Both the position numbers and the translations under genes were made by a program. DNA of 64,000 bases from JBBCJM01 sp037190175 (GTDB taxonomy: Bacteria > Pseudomonadota > Alphaproteobacteria > Rhodobacterales > Rhodobacteraceae), in assembly GCA_037190175.1 (NCBI GenBank), contig JBBCJM010000065.1, positions 47,080-111,079 on the forward strand, given 5' to 3'. This document shows, one piece after another, positions 1 through 8,319 of the stretch; position 1 is the stretch's first letter; every line of letters starts with the position of its first letter. Below the pieces are notes generated by a model. The model did no database searches, was not told the DNA's origin, and saw only the letters and a program-made list of their open reading frames with translations.

Positions 1-1
1 C

Positions 2-868
2 CGCCAGTCGTTCCTGGAGGGCAGCCTGACGCCCATCTGGTTCGGCTCCGCCATCAACTCCTTCGGCGTCCGCGAACTGATGGACGGCATCGGCGCATAC
101 GGCCCCCCGCCCCAGCCGCAGAAGGCCGCCGAGCGGCAGGTGCTGCCGGAGGAGCCGCCCGTCACCGGCTTCGTCTTCAAGGTGCAGGCCAACATGGACC
201 CCAAGCACCGCGACCGGGTGGCCTTCGTCCGCCTCGCCTCGGGCCATTTCGAGCGGGGGATGAAGCTGCACCACGTGCGGGCCGGCAAGCCCATGGCGGT
301 GACCAACCCGGTGCTGTTCCTGGCCGCCGACCGCGAGCTGGCCGAGGAAGCCTGGGCCGGCGACATCCTCGGCATCCCCAACCACGGGCAGCTGCGCATC
401 GGCGACGCGCTGACCGAGGGGGAGAACCTGCATTTCACCGGCATCCCCTCCTTCGCCCCGGAGCTTCTGCAGGCCATCCGCGCCGGCGACCCGATGAAGG
501 CCAAGCACCTGGAAAAGGCGCTGATGCAATTCGCCGAGGAAGGCGCGGCGCGGGTGTTCAAGCCCATCGTCGGCTCGGGCTTCATCGTCGGCGTGGTGGG
601 GCCGCTGCAATTCGAGGTGCTGGCCAGCCGGATCGAGCAGGAATATTCCCTGCCCGTCCGCTTCGAGCCCTCGCAATTCACCTCCGCCCGCTGGGTCGCC
701 GGCCCCCGGCCCGAGGTCGAGGCCTTCGCCAATGTCAACAAGGGCCACATGGCGCAGGACCACGACGGCGATCTGGTCTACCTCACCCGCCTCAAATGGG
801 ACATCGACCGGGTGGAACGCGACCACCCGCGGGTGAAGCTGACCGCGACGAAGGAGATGGCGGTGTGA
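2..868 (+). CDS. prfC: Peptide chain release factor 3, C-terminal part
   Basis: RF3 is the cytoplasmic GTPase that recycles RF1/RF2 from the ribosome after peptide release. Only about 288 C-terminal residues are present. The reading frame is open from base 2 with no start, so the G-domain lies outside the window. Visible RF3 hallmarks are WFGSAINSFGVRELMD near the left edge, TGFVFKVQANMDPKHRDRVAF (beta-barrel domain II) and FKPIVGSGFIVGVVGPLQFE (C-terminal domain). The stop at 866-868 lies 4 bases from the tail of the convergent transglutaminase-like gene. Identity is secure; the truncation is an effect of the window edge. Confidence 0.95.
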   Translation, partial: RQSFLEGSLTPIWFGSAINSFGVRELMDGIGAYGPPPQPQKAAERQVLPEEPPVTGFVFKVQANMDPKHRDRVAFVRLASGHFERGMKLHHVRAGKPMAVTNPVLFLAADRELAEEAWAGDILGIPNHGQLRIGDALTEGENLHFTGIPSFAPELLQAIRAGDPMKAKHLEKALMQFAEEGAARVFKPIVGSGFIVGVVGPLQFEVLASRIEQEYSLPVRFEPSQFTSARWVAGPRPEVEAFANVNKGHMAQDHDGDLVYLTRLKWDIDRVERDHPRVKLTATKEMAV

Positions 869-872
869 GCCC

Positions 873-1733
873 TCACACCGCCGCCCGCGCCGCCACCGGC
901 CAGGCCGCGGCGGGCTGGAAGGCGCCGGCCTCCACCTCCTCGGTGATCACCTTGAAGTTCGACAGCCAGTGCGGGCCGAAGGAATGCACCAGCGGCACGT
1001 CCGCGGCGTCCCGCCCCCGCGCCACCACGATCCGGCCGATCCGCCGGGCGTTGTTGCGCGGGTCGAAGGCGTGCCACTGGCCGCCCAGGAACACCTCCAT
1101 CCAGGCCGCATAGTCCATCGGGTCGGGGTTGAAGGGGATGCCGATGTCGCCCAGGTGCCCGTTCACGTAGCGCGCCGGGATGTTCAGGCAGCGGCAGAAG
1201 GTGATCGCCAGATGCGCGAAGTCGCGGCAGACCCCGCGGCGCTCCTCCCAGGCCTGCCAGGCGGTGCGGGTGGAACGCGCGTCGGTATAGCAGAACCCGA
1301 TGTGGCGGTGCACGAAGTCCACGATGGCCTGCACCCGGTTCCAGCCCGGCCTCAGCCCGCCGAACAGATCCCAGGCCACCTGCATCAGAAGGTCGGTCTC
1401 GCAATAGCGCGAGCCCAGCAGGTATTGCAGCACGTGGTCGGGCAGCTCCGGCACGGTCAGTTCCCGCGCCTCGGCCACCACCGGGTCGGGCTTCTCCGAG
1501 GCTCGGATCAGCCCGCGTCCGGTCAGCTTCAGCTCCCCCGCCGGGGCGATGAAGCGCCAGCAGCGGTTGCCGAAGGCGTCGATGTAGGTATGGCCGTCCA
1601 CCTCCGGATCGGCCAGGTGGGTCTCGGCCTCGGCCATGTCCCGGTCGTGCTCGGGCCGGGCCGAGACCATGCAGATCATCGGGGTTTCCTGGGGGCAGTT
1701 GAGGGTGAAATCATAGCCATAGCGGATCAGCAT
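873..1733 (-). CDS. Transglutaminase-like cysteine peptidase family protein
   Basis: A 286-residue protein of the bacterial transglutaminase-like superfamily. The start is set at the ATG at 1733, giving MLIRYGYDFTLNCPQETP, where family similarity begins; longer forms upstream are compositionally junk. The nucleophile motif GVCRDFAHLA places Cys at residue 169, and the C-terminal motif WHAFDPRNN supplies the usual Asp. The segment that normally carries the catalytic His (His-Ala-Trp) reads MDYAAWMEVF, with Ala where His is expected, so catalysis is uncertain. There is no signal peptide. It converges on prfC and is divergent from the next gene. The superfamily call is secure; the substrate is unknown. 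Confidence 0.85.
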   Translation of the reverse strand: MLIRYGYDFTLNCPQETPMICMVSARPEHDRDMAEAETHLADPEVDGHTYIDAFGNRCWRFIAPAGELKLTGRGLIRASEKPDPVVAEARELTVPELPDHVLQYLLGSRYCETDLLMQVAWDLFGGLRPGWNRVQAIVDFVHRHIGFCYTDARSTRTAWQAWEERRGVCRDFAHLAITFCRCLNIPARYVNGHLGDIGIPFNPDPMDYAAWMEVFLGGQWHAFDPRNNARRIGRIVVARGRDAADVPLVHSFGPHWLSNFKVITEEVEAGAFQPAAAWPVAARAAV

Positions 1734-1899
1734 CGCGTCCTCGCGCCAAAGGGGGATCGACCCCGGCCGGCCGGCGATGACGCCTCGTGTCCTGGGTTTC
1801 GTGGAGAACGCGCAGGCGGTGCGGAAGTTCCCGGGCCGGCGGGCCGGGATGCAAAAATTGCCAGTGACCCCGGGGTGTTGACCGTGCGACAACCGCGCC

Positions 1900-2514
1900 A
1901 TGCCCCTGCAGAACCGCGTCCTGCCCACCGGAGAGATCGTCGCCCACCCCGCGCGCGGCACGCTGATGGGCAACCGCGGCATCCTGCACGACGCCGACCG
2001 CCGGCTGGGCATCGCCCGCTGGCGGCATCCGCACTGGATCGCCTGCGCGCTGGAGTTCCGCGGCCGCCAGAGGGTGCCGATGAGCCCCGGCCGCTGGACG
2101 GAGCTGTTCTTCCTCGACGAGGCCGTGGCCTGCGCCGCCGGCCACCGCCCCTGCGCCGAGTGCCGCCGGGGCGACTACCGCCGCTTCCAGGCCGCCTGGG
2201 CGGCGGGCACGGGACTTCCCTGCGACGCCGGAACCATCGACCGCGCCCTGCACAAGGCCCGCGTCACCCGCGACCGCCGGCAGCTTCGCCACCAGGCCCC
2301 CCTGCCCGGGCTGCCGCAGGGCACCTTCGTCCTCTGGCAGGACCGGCCCCACCTGATCGGCCCCGCCGGCCTGCACCCCTATGCGCCCGCCGGCTATGGC
2401 CCCGCCCTCCCCATGCCACAGACAACCGTCACAGTGCTGACCCCCGCCCCCATGGTGGCGGCGCTGCGCGCGGGCTATGCTCCCGCCCTGCATCCCTCGG
2501 CCGAGAATACCTGA
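1900..2514 (+). CDS. Conserved hypothetical protein with AGHRPCAECRR motif
   Basis: A 204-residue protein of unknown function. The ATG at 1900 opens MPLQNRVLPTGEIVAHPARG, a clean non-repetitive N-terminus. Residues about 70-100 contain a basic segment with the pair AGHRPCAECRRGDYRRF; the CxxC could bind metal, but no second pair is evident. No signal peptide or membrane helix is seen. The stop TGA at 2512-2514 abuts the ATG of the following gene, so the two are very likely co-translated. I recall similar unannotated proteins in Rhodobacterales and Rhizobiales but can assign no activity. Confidence 0.75.
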   Translation: MPLQNRVLPTGEIVAHPARGTLMGNRGILHDADRRLGIARWRHPHWIACALEFRGRQRVPMSPGRWTELFFLDEAVACAAGHRPCAECRRGDYRRFQAAWAAGTGLPCDAGTIDRALHKARVTRDRRQLRHQAPLPGLPQGTFVLWQDRPHLIGPAGLHPYAPAGYGPALPMPQTTVTVLTPAPMVAALRAGYAPALHPSAENT

Positions 2515-3258
2515 ATGACCCCCACCTATCCCGACGCCCCGCAGGCGCTGATCGAGCACTGGGAACGCCGCCGCGCGCCGCTCGGCTTCGGCCCCGGCGA
2601 GGCGCTGCCGCCCTTGGACGCCGACCTCGCCGCGCTCGCCGCCGCGCCGGTGCCGCCCGCCCCGCCGCCCGCCAGCCGCCATGCGCAGAAACTGGCCGAG
2701 ATCGCGCCGGAATTCGCGGGGGGCAGCGGGCTCTGCCTGCTGCACGCCGTGCTGATCGCCCACCTGCGCAAGCGCGAGGCCCCGCCGCAGGCCGCGCCGC
2801 TCTTCCGCCGCCTCTGGGCCGAGCAATCCGGCCACCTGCTGGCCAACCTCTCCACCCGCTGGCTGATCTCCGCCGCCATCACCTTCGGCGACCACGGCGC
2901 GACCGAGGCCGAGCGCAGCCTGGGCCAGAGGCTCAACATCCTGTTTTCCCTGATGAAGCTCTACGAGTTCGAGCGGCTGTTCTCCGGCCTGCCGCCCGAG
3001 AGCCCCCACCCCATGACCCGCCTCAGGGCCCCCCTGCCGATGGGGATGGAGCCCTTCTCGCTCGCCTCCGGCGGGCTCGACGTCAACCTCCTCGCCCCCA
3101 TCTGGCGCGATGCGCAGGCCACGCCCGTCCTCGGCCCCCTGGCCCGCGAGCTGCTGGAAAGGCTCAACCGCGACCCCGGCACGCTCTTCCGCCGGCTGAA
3201 GCTCATGCGCGCGGCCAGGGCCGAACGGCAGGCCCGCCGGGCGCAGCGGCGGCAATAG
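2515..3258 (+). CDS. Hypothetical protein, co-translated with upstream gene
   Basis: A 247-residue soluble protein that I do not recognise. It begins at the base after the upstream stop codon. The N-terminal 60 residues are Ala/Pro-rich and probably flexible. Residues about 80-240 look alpha-helical, with conserved-looking blocks LLHAVLIAHLRKRE, WLISAAITFGDHG and LNILFSLMKLYEFERLF. The C-terminus is strongly basic and Arg/Ala-rich (LKLMRAARAERQARRAQRRQ), which could contact nucleic acid or ribosome; that is inference only. Codon use matches its neighbours. Pairing with the 1900-2514 gene suggests a shared but unknown role. Confidence 0.7.
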   Translation: MTPTYPDAPQALIEHWERRRAPLGFGPGEALPPLDADLAALAAAPVPPAPPPASRHAQKLAEIAPEFAGGSGLCLLHAVLIAHLRKREAPPQAAPLFRRLWAEQSGHLLANLSTRWLISAAITFGDHGATEAERSLGQRLNILFSLMKLYEFERLFSGLPPESPHPMTRLRAPLPMGMEPFSLASGGLDVNLLAPIWRDAQATPVLGPLARELLERLNRDPGTLFRRLKLMRAARAERQARRAQRRQ

Positions 3259-3268
3259 GGCGCTTCCC

Positions 3269-3297
3269 TTGACCTTTCCCGGCCTTTCCACTATGGG
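3269..3297 (+). promoter_or_regulatory. Candidate promoter for the DEAD-box helicase gene
   Basis: TTGACC at 3269-3274 and TATGGG at 3292-3297 are separated by 17 bases, matching alphaproteobacterial housekeeping spacing. The predicted start near 3304 would leave a leader of about 90 bases before the ATG at 3395. Long leaders are common for cold-inducible RNA helicase genes, but no specific structure was assigned here. Confidence 0.4.
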
Positions 3298-3394
3298 CCG
3301 GAAGGGGCATATGGCCCACCGACGCCGGGGCGCCCGGGTATCAGTTGCGTCCCATTCTTCCCGTGCGGCCCGATGCCGCCACCACAGGACGCTG

Positions 3395-4936
3395 ATGACC
3401 AAATTCACCGATCTCGCGCTCGACCCGCGCGTCATTCAGGCCGTGACCGAAGCCGGCTATCTGGAACCCACGCCGATCCAGGCCCAGGCCATCCCCCATG
3501 CGCTGGAGGGCCGCGACGTGCTGGGCATCGCCCAGACCGGCACCGGCAAGACCGCCAGCTTCACGCTGCCGATGATCACCATGCTGGGCAAGGGCCGCGC
3601 CCGCGCCCGGATGCCGCGCAGCCTCGTGCTGGCGCCCACGCGCGAACTCGCCGCCCAGGTGGCCGAGAACTTCGACACCTACGCCAGGCACACCAAGCTG
3701 ACCAAGGCGCTGCTGATCGGCGGGGTCAGCTTCGCCGAACAGGACAAGCTGATCGACCGCGGGGTCGACGTGCTGATCGCCACCCCCGGACGGCTCCTGG
3801 ACCATTTCGAGCGCGGCAAGCTCTTGCTCACCGGCGTGCAGATCATGGTGGTGGACGAGGCCGACCGGATGCTCGACATGGGCTTCATCCCGGATATCGA
3901 GCGCATCTTCTCGCTGACGCCCATCACCCGGCAGACCTTCTTCTACTCCGCCACCATGGCGCCGGAGATCGAGCGGATCACCAACACCTTCCTCTCCTCG
4001 GCGGTGAAGATCGAGGTGGCGCGGCAGGCCACCGCCTCGGAAACCATCGAACAGCGGCTGGTCGGCTTCACCCCCTCCCGCCGCGACCGCAGCTTCGCCG
4101 AGAAACGCGCGGTGCTGCGCGCCCTGATCCGCGGCGAGGGCGAGGGCTGCACCAACGCCATCATCTTCTGCAACCGCAAGATGGACGTGGACGTGGTGGC
4201 GAAGTCGCTGAAATCCCACGGCTTCAACGCGGCGCCCATCCACGGCGACCTCGACCAGTCGGTGCGCACCCGCACGCTGGACGGCTTCCGTGACGGCACG
4301 CTGCACCTGCTGGTGGCCTCCGACGTGGCGGCGCGCGGGCTCGACATCCCGGCGGTCAGCCATGTCTTCAACTTCGACGTGCCGACCCACCCCGAGGACT
4401 ACGTGCACCGCATCGGCCGCACCGGCCGCGCCGGCCGGCAGGGCCGCGCCTTCACCATCGCCACGCCCAATGACGACAAATACGTCGCCGCGATCGAGAG
4501 CCTGGTGAAGAAGGAAATCCCCCGCGGCACCCTGCCCGAGGGCTTCGACCCCGCGCTTGAGGCCGGCGAGGACCGCCCGCGCAGCGGCGGCGAGCGCCGC
4601 TCGGGCAGCCGCCGGGGCGAAGGCCGCAGCAGCGAGGGCAAGGCCGAAAGCCGCCGCCGCGAACCGCGCGAGGAGCCGCGGCCCGAACGCCCCCGCGAAG
4701 AGGCCCGTCCGCCCCGCGAGGACCGGCCGCGCGAGGAACGCCCGCGCGACGAGCGTCGCGAGGAAACCCGCCGCGAGGACCGCCCCCGGGAAGACCGCCG
4801 CCGCGAGGATCCGCGCGACCGGGTGGTCGGCATGGGCGATCACGTGCCCGACTTCATCCTGCGCAGCTTCAAGCTCAGCGCCCCGGCCACGCCCGACGCC
4901 GAGACCGAGGACACCCCCACCACCGCCGAGGGTTGA
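3395..4936 (+). CDS. DEAD-box ATP-dependent RNA helicase (RhlE type)
   Basis: A 513-residue RNA helicase that unwinds short RNA duplexes in ribosome assembly or RNA turnover. The ATG at 3395 begins MTKFTDLALDPRV, the standard position before the Q motif (EPTPIQ). Motifs follow in order: AQTGTGKT (I), PTRELAAQ (Ia), TPGRLLDH (Ib), VVDEADRMLDMGF (II), SAT (III), HGDLDQ (IV), VASDVAARGLDIP (V) and HRIGRTGRAG (VI). From about residue 390 the protein becomes a low-complexity Arg/Glu/Pro tail of roughly 100 residues and ends with a conserved-looking GMGDHVPDFILRSF segment. Such basic tails usually tether RhlE-like helicases to RNA or the degradosome. The gene ends just before a large palindrome. 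Confidence 0.93.
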   Translation: MTKFTDLALDPRVIQAVTEAGYLEPTPIQAQAIPHALEGRDVLGIAQTGTGKTASFTLPMITMLGKGRARARMPRSLVLAPTRELAAQVAENFDTYARHTKLTKALLIGGVSFAEQDKLIDRGVDVLIATPGRLLDHFERGKLLLTGVQIMVVDEADRMLDMGFIPDIERIFSLTPITRQTFFYSATMAPEIERITNTFLSSAVKIEVARQATASETIEQRLVGFTPSRRDRSFAEKRAVLRALIRGEGEGCTNAIIFCNRKMDVDVVAKSLKSHGFNAAPIHGDLDQSVRTRTLDGFRDGTLHLLVASDVAARGLDIPAVSHVFNFDVPTHPEDYVHRIGRTGRAGRQGRAFTIATPNDDKYVAAIESLVKKEIPRGTLPEGFDPALEAGEDRPRSGGERRSGSRRGEGRSSEGKAESRRREPREEPRPERPREEARPPREDRPREERPRDERREETRREDRPREDRRREDPRDRVVGMGDHVPDFILRSFKLSAPATPDAETEDTPTTAEG

Positions 4937-4960
4937 GTCTCGAGCGGAAAGCGCCGGGAC

Positions 4961-5028
4961 CCCGGTAGGGTGGGCGATCCGCCCACCATTGGATGGGTCG
5001 TGGTGGGCAGATTGCCCACCCTACCGGG
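4961..5028. repeat. Palindromic repeat between convergent genes (type 1), probable bidirectional terminator
   Basis: The 15-base arm CCCGGTAGGGTGGGC at 4961-4975 is perfectly complementary to GCCCACCCTACCGGG at 5014-5028. Inner arms GCCCACCA and TGGTGGGC (4981-4988 and 5001-5008) let each half fold separately. It lies between the 3' ends of the helicase gene and rnj. A second element of the same family lies at 14792-14856, so this is an interspersed extragenic palindrome that may also terminate transcription on both strands. Confidence 0.75.
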
Positions 5029-5040
5029 GTTCGGCCGCCC

Positions 5041-6714
5041 TCAGCCCTCGGCCAGCCGGCTGATCACCACGGTGACCTCGGGCTTCTTGCCCACCTCGTC
5101 CACCGCCACCTGCCGCAGCACCCGGCGGATCCCCTCGTCCAGCCGGTCGTCGTCGCGCAGGAGCTTCGCGCCCGGCCCGTCCAGCCAAGTGGTCAGCTCG
5201 CGCTCCAGCACCTCGGCCAGCTCCGTGTTGCCGCGCCCGCGCAGGGGCAGGCCCATCAGTTCCACCCAGACGTCGCCCAAGGGCTGGTCGTCCTCGTCCA
5301 GGATCACGGTGGCCAGGGCATGGCCGTTCAGCGCCATGCGGATGCGGTCGCGCACCACCCCGTCGCGGGCGCCGATCAATACGGACCCGTCCAGATAGAC
5401 CCGGCCGGTGTCGATATATTCGACCACCGAAGGGGCCGTCCCGCTCAGGTCCAGCATCATCCCGTTGGTGGCGATCTCGGTGGCGATCCCGGCCTCGGCC
5501 CCCAGCCGGGCGTGTTCGCGCAGCATCCGGTGCTCGCCATGCATCGGGATCAGCATCCCCGGCCGCAGCGTGGCGTGGAAGGTCTGCAGGTCCGGCCGGT
5601 TGGCATGGCCCGAGACGTGGTACATGCCGCCCGTATCGTCGAACACCTCCACCCCCATCTCGGAGAAGGCGTTCATGATCGCCAGCACCCCGCGCTCGTT
5701 GCCCGGGATGGTCTTGGAGGAGAACAGGAAGGTGTCGCCCTCCTTCAGCTCCATCCCCAGGTAGCGCCCGCGCGACAGTTGCGCCGTGGCCGCCCGCCGC
5801 TCGCCCTGGCTGCCGGTCACGATCAGCATCAGGTTCTGCCGCGGGATCTCGGCCGCCTGTTCGGCCGGGACGGTGCGCGGCATCCCGGTCAGGACCCCGG
5901 TCTCCTCGGCCACCTTCACCATCTTCTGCATCGCCCGGCCCAGCAGGCAGACCGACCGGCCCGCCGCCGCGCCCGCCTCGGCCAGGGTCTTCACCCGCGC
6001 CACGTTCGAGGCGAAGGTGGTGGCCACCACCAGCCCCGGCGAGCGCGCCACCAGCGCCGCCACCGGCACCCGCAGCGAGGATTCCGAGCGGCCCGGATGC
6101 GGCACGAAGACGTTGGTGGAATCGCAGGTCAGCGCATGGACCGGGCGTTCCGCGGCGATGGCGGCGAAGGCCGCCGGATCCCAGCCCTCGCCCACCAGCG
6201 GCTCGGGGTCCAGCTTGAAGTCGCCCGAATGCACCAGCCGCCAGGCGGGCGTGTCGATCACCAGCGCCGCGCATTCGGGGATCGAATGGCTGACCGGCTG
6301 GAACTGCACCTTGAAGGGGCCGGCCTCCACCACCTCGGGCCGCGCGCCCACGGTGCGCACCACCTCGGGCGACAGCCCCTGTTCCTCCAGCTTCAGCCGG
6401 GCCAGCGCGGCGGTGAAGCGGCGGGCATAGACCGGCACGTTCAGCCGCGGCCACAGGTGGCCCAGCGCGCCGATATGGTCCTCGTGCCCGTGGGTCAGGA
6501 AGATCGCCTCCAGCCGGTCCACCCGCTGCGCCAGCCAGGAGACGTCGGGCATGATCAGGTCGATCCCCGGTGTGGTCTCCATGTCCCCGAAGGTCACCCC
6601 CAGGTCCACGAGGATCAGCCGCTCGCGGTCCTCGGGGCCATAGCCGTAGACATAGGCATTCATGCCCACTTCGCCTGCGCCGCCCAGGGGCAGGTAGATC
6701 AGCCGGTTCGTCAT
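5041..6714 (-). CDS. rnj: Ribonuclease J
   Basis: A 557-residue cytoplasmic metallo-beta-lactamase/beta-CASP RNase with 5'-3' exo- and endonuclease activity in mRNA decay and rRNA maturation. The N-terminal metal-binding motif THGHEDHIGA is at residues 74-83 and the Rhodobacterales-type start MTNRLIYLPLGGAGEVGMN is present. Beta-CASP signatures (LVHSGDFKLD, DSTN, SSKTIPGNE, VSGHANRPDL) follow in order, and the C-terminus has the usual RNase J extension. Length is normal for the family. It lies 70 bases downstream of coaX on the same strand and ends at the 4961-5028 palindrome, so it is probably the last gene of the nuo-birA-coaX transcription unit or has its own internal promoter. Confidence 0.95.
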   Translation of the reverse strand: MTNRLIYLPLGGAGEVGMNAYVYGYGPEDRERLILVDLGVTFGDMETTPGIDLIMPDVSWLAQRVDRLEAIFLTHGHEDHIGALGHLWPRLNVPVYARRFTAALARLKLEEQGLSPEVVRTVGARPEVVEAGPFKVQFQPVSHSIPECAALVIDTPAWRLVHSGDFKLDPEPLVGEGWDPAAFAAIAAERPVHALTCDSTNVFVPHPGRSESSLRVPVAALVARSPGLVVATTFASNVARVKTLAEAGAAAGRSVCLLGRAMQKMVKVAEETGVLTGMPRTVPAEQAAEIPRQNLMLIVTGSQGERRAATAQLSRGRYLGMELKEGDTFLFSSKTIPGNERGVLAIMNAFSEMGVEVFDDTGGMYHVSGHANRPDLQTFHATLRPGMLIPMHGEHRMLREHARLGAEAGIATEIATNGMMLDLSGTAPSVVEYIDTGRVYLDGSVLIGARDGVVRDRIRMALNGHALATVILDEDDQPLGDVWVELMGLPLRGRGNTELAEVLERELTTWLDGPGAKLLRDDDRLDEGIRRVLRQVAVDEVGKKPEVTVVISRLAEG

Positions 6715-6784
6715 CCGTCACCTTCACATCGGCAGGGGACGCCCCCCTGCCCTGGCATCCGGGCCTCAGGCCCCCCGGACCGGG

Positions 6785-7552
6785 CTAGCTCGCGTTCAGG
6801 CGGTGGATCAGCACCAGCCCGTGCATGGTCAGGTCGTCCTCCACCGCGTCGAAGACCTCGGTGCCCTGGTCGAAGAGCGGCGCGAGGCCGCCGGTAGCGA
6901 TCACCTTCATCGGCCGGCCGCGCTCGGCCCGGATGCGGGCCACGATCCCCTCGACCAGGCCGATATAGCCCCAGTAGACGCCCGACTGCATGCAGGCCAC
7001 GGTATTGGTGCCCACCACGGTGGCCGGGCGGGTGATGTCCACATGCGGCAGGGCGGCGGCGGCCATGTGCAGCGCCTCCAGCGACAGGTTCACCCCGGGC
7101 GCGATCACGCCGCCGACATAGGCGCCGTCCACGTCCACCACGTCCAGCGTGGTGGCGGTGCCGAAATCCACCACGATCAGGTCGCCGCCGTGGCGGTCCC
7201 AGGCGCCCACGGTGTTGACCAGCCGGTCGGGGCCTACGGTCACCCCCTGGTCCACCCGCGGCGCCACCGGCAGCTTGCAGTCGGGCCGGCCCACCACCAG
7301 CGGGCGGCAGTCGAAATAGCGGTTGCAGAGCACCCGCAGGTTGAAGACCACCCGGGGGACGGTGGAGGAGATGATCACCTCGGTGATCGCCACGTCCACC
7401 TTGCGCAGGGTCATCAGGCTTTGCAGCCAGACGAAATATTCGTCCGCGGTGCGCTTGTGGTCGGTGGCGATGCGCCAGGTGGTCAGGAACTGCGTGCCGT
7501 CCCAGATGGAGAACACGGTGTTGGTATTGCCGCAGTCGATGGCCAGCAGCAT
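6785..7552 (-). CDS. coaX: Type III pantothenate kinase
   Basis: A 255-residue cytoplasmic enzyme that phosphorylates pantothenate, the first step of coenzyme A synthesis. It shows the ASKHA-fold signature MLLAIDCGNTNTVFS (DxGNT at residues 6-10), GPDRLVN at 107-113 and DFGTATT at 129-135, which distinguish type III from the CoaA type. The ATG at 7552 shares one base with the birA stop (TGATG), so translation is coupled to birA. It sits between birA and rnj, an arrangement common in alphaproteobacteria. No unusual features were seen. Confidence 0.95.
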   Translation of the reverse strand: MLLAIDCGNTNTVFSIWDGTQFLTTWRIATDHKRTADEYFVWLQSLMTLRKVDVAITEVIISSTVPRVVFNLRVLCNRYFDCRPLVVGRPDCKLPVAPRVDQGVTVGPDRLVNTVGAWDRHGGDLIVVDFGTATTLDVVDVDGAYVGGVIAPGVNLSLEALHMAAAALPHVDITRPATVVGTNTVACMQSGVYWGYIGLVEGIVARIRAERGRPMKVIATGGLAPLFDQGTEVFDAVEDDLTMHGLVLIHRLNAS

Positions 7553-8319
7553 CACGCGCCCCCCGGAAAGAACACATCCGCCGCCGGGATCGCCACCCGG
7601 CCCGCGGGGGTACGCAGGACCAGCGCGCCGGTGGCGTCGATGTCCTCGAACACCCCCTCGCGGGTCTCGGCCCCGGTCCGGGCGCGGATGGTCTCGCCGC
7701 GGCGGGCGGCGTGTTGGAGCCATTCCCTGCGCAGCGGCTCGAACCCCTCGGCGCTCAGCCGCGCCTCCCAGCGGGCGAAGGCGGGGGCGAGGGCGTCCAG
7801 CAGCGCCTCGGGCTCCACCCTTCGCCCGGTCTCGCCCAGCAGGGTGACCGGGGGCACCGCGCCGGGCTCTAGCATCGCAGGGTCTGGCGCGGCGATCAGG
7901 TTCACCCCGATGCCGATGGCCAGATGCGCCACCCGCCCGCCCTCACCCGCGCTTTCCAGCAGGATCCCGGCGATCTTGCCGCCGTTGCACAGCACGTCAT
8001 TGGGCCATTTCAACGCGAAGGGTGCAGGCGAGCCGGCGACCTCTGCCAGCGCCTCGCGCAGCGCCAGGGCGGCGGCGAAGCTGCGCAGGGCGACCTGAGC
8101 GGCCGGGCCGGAGGGCCGCATCGCCAGCGTGGCGTGGAAGTTGCCGCGCGGGCTGGCCCAGGCCCTGCCCCGCCGGCCCCGCCCGCCGGTCTGCTCGCCC
8201 GCCAGGATCCAGCAGGGGCCGGACAGGCCCGCAGCCAGCCGCGCCGCCTCGGCGTTGGTGCTGTCCACCGTGGCCAGGATCACCCGCCCGGTGCCCTCCG
8301 GCCAGAGCTCAGCGGACAA
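7552..8319 (-). CDS. birA: Biotin--[acetyl-CoA-carboxylase] ligase
   Basis: A monofunctional biotin protein ligase that activates biotin to biotinyl-AMP and transfers it to carboxyl-carrier proteins. In this genome the clients should include the methylcrotonyl-CoA carboxylase encoded at 31095-33041. Motifs are VDSTNAEA near residue 18, the biotin/ATP loop GGRGRRGR at 45-52 and KWPND at 104-108. There is no N-terminal DNA-binding domain, so it is not a BirA repressor. The best start is a TTG at 8319, which keeps the family WPEG segment and overlaps the nuoN end by 11 bases; a GTG at 8283 is an alternative. About 255 residues. Confidence 0.9.
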   Translation of the reverse strand: MSAELWPEGTGRVILATVDSTNAEAARLAAGLSGPCWILAGEQTGGRGRRGRAWASPRGNFHATLAMRPSGPAAQVALRSFAAALALREALAEVAGSPAPFALKWPNDVLCNGGKIAGILLESAGEGGRVAHLAIGIGVNLIAAPDPAMLEPGAVPPVTLLGETGRRVEPEALLDALAPAFARWEARLSAEGFEPLRREWLQHAARRGETIRARTGAETREGVFEDIDATGALVLRTPAGRVAIPAADVFFPGGA

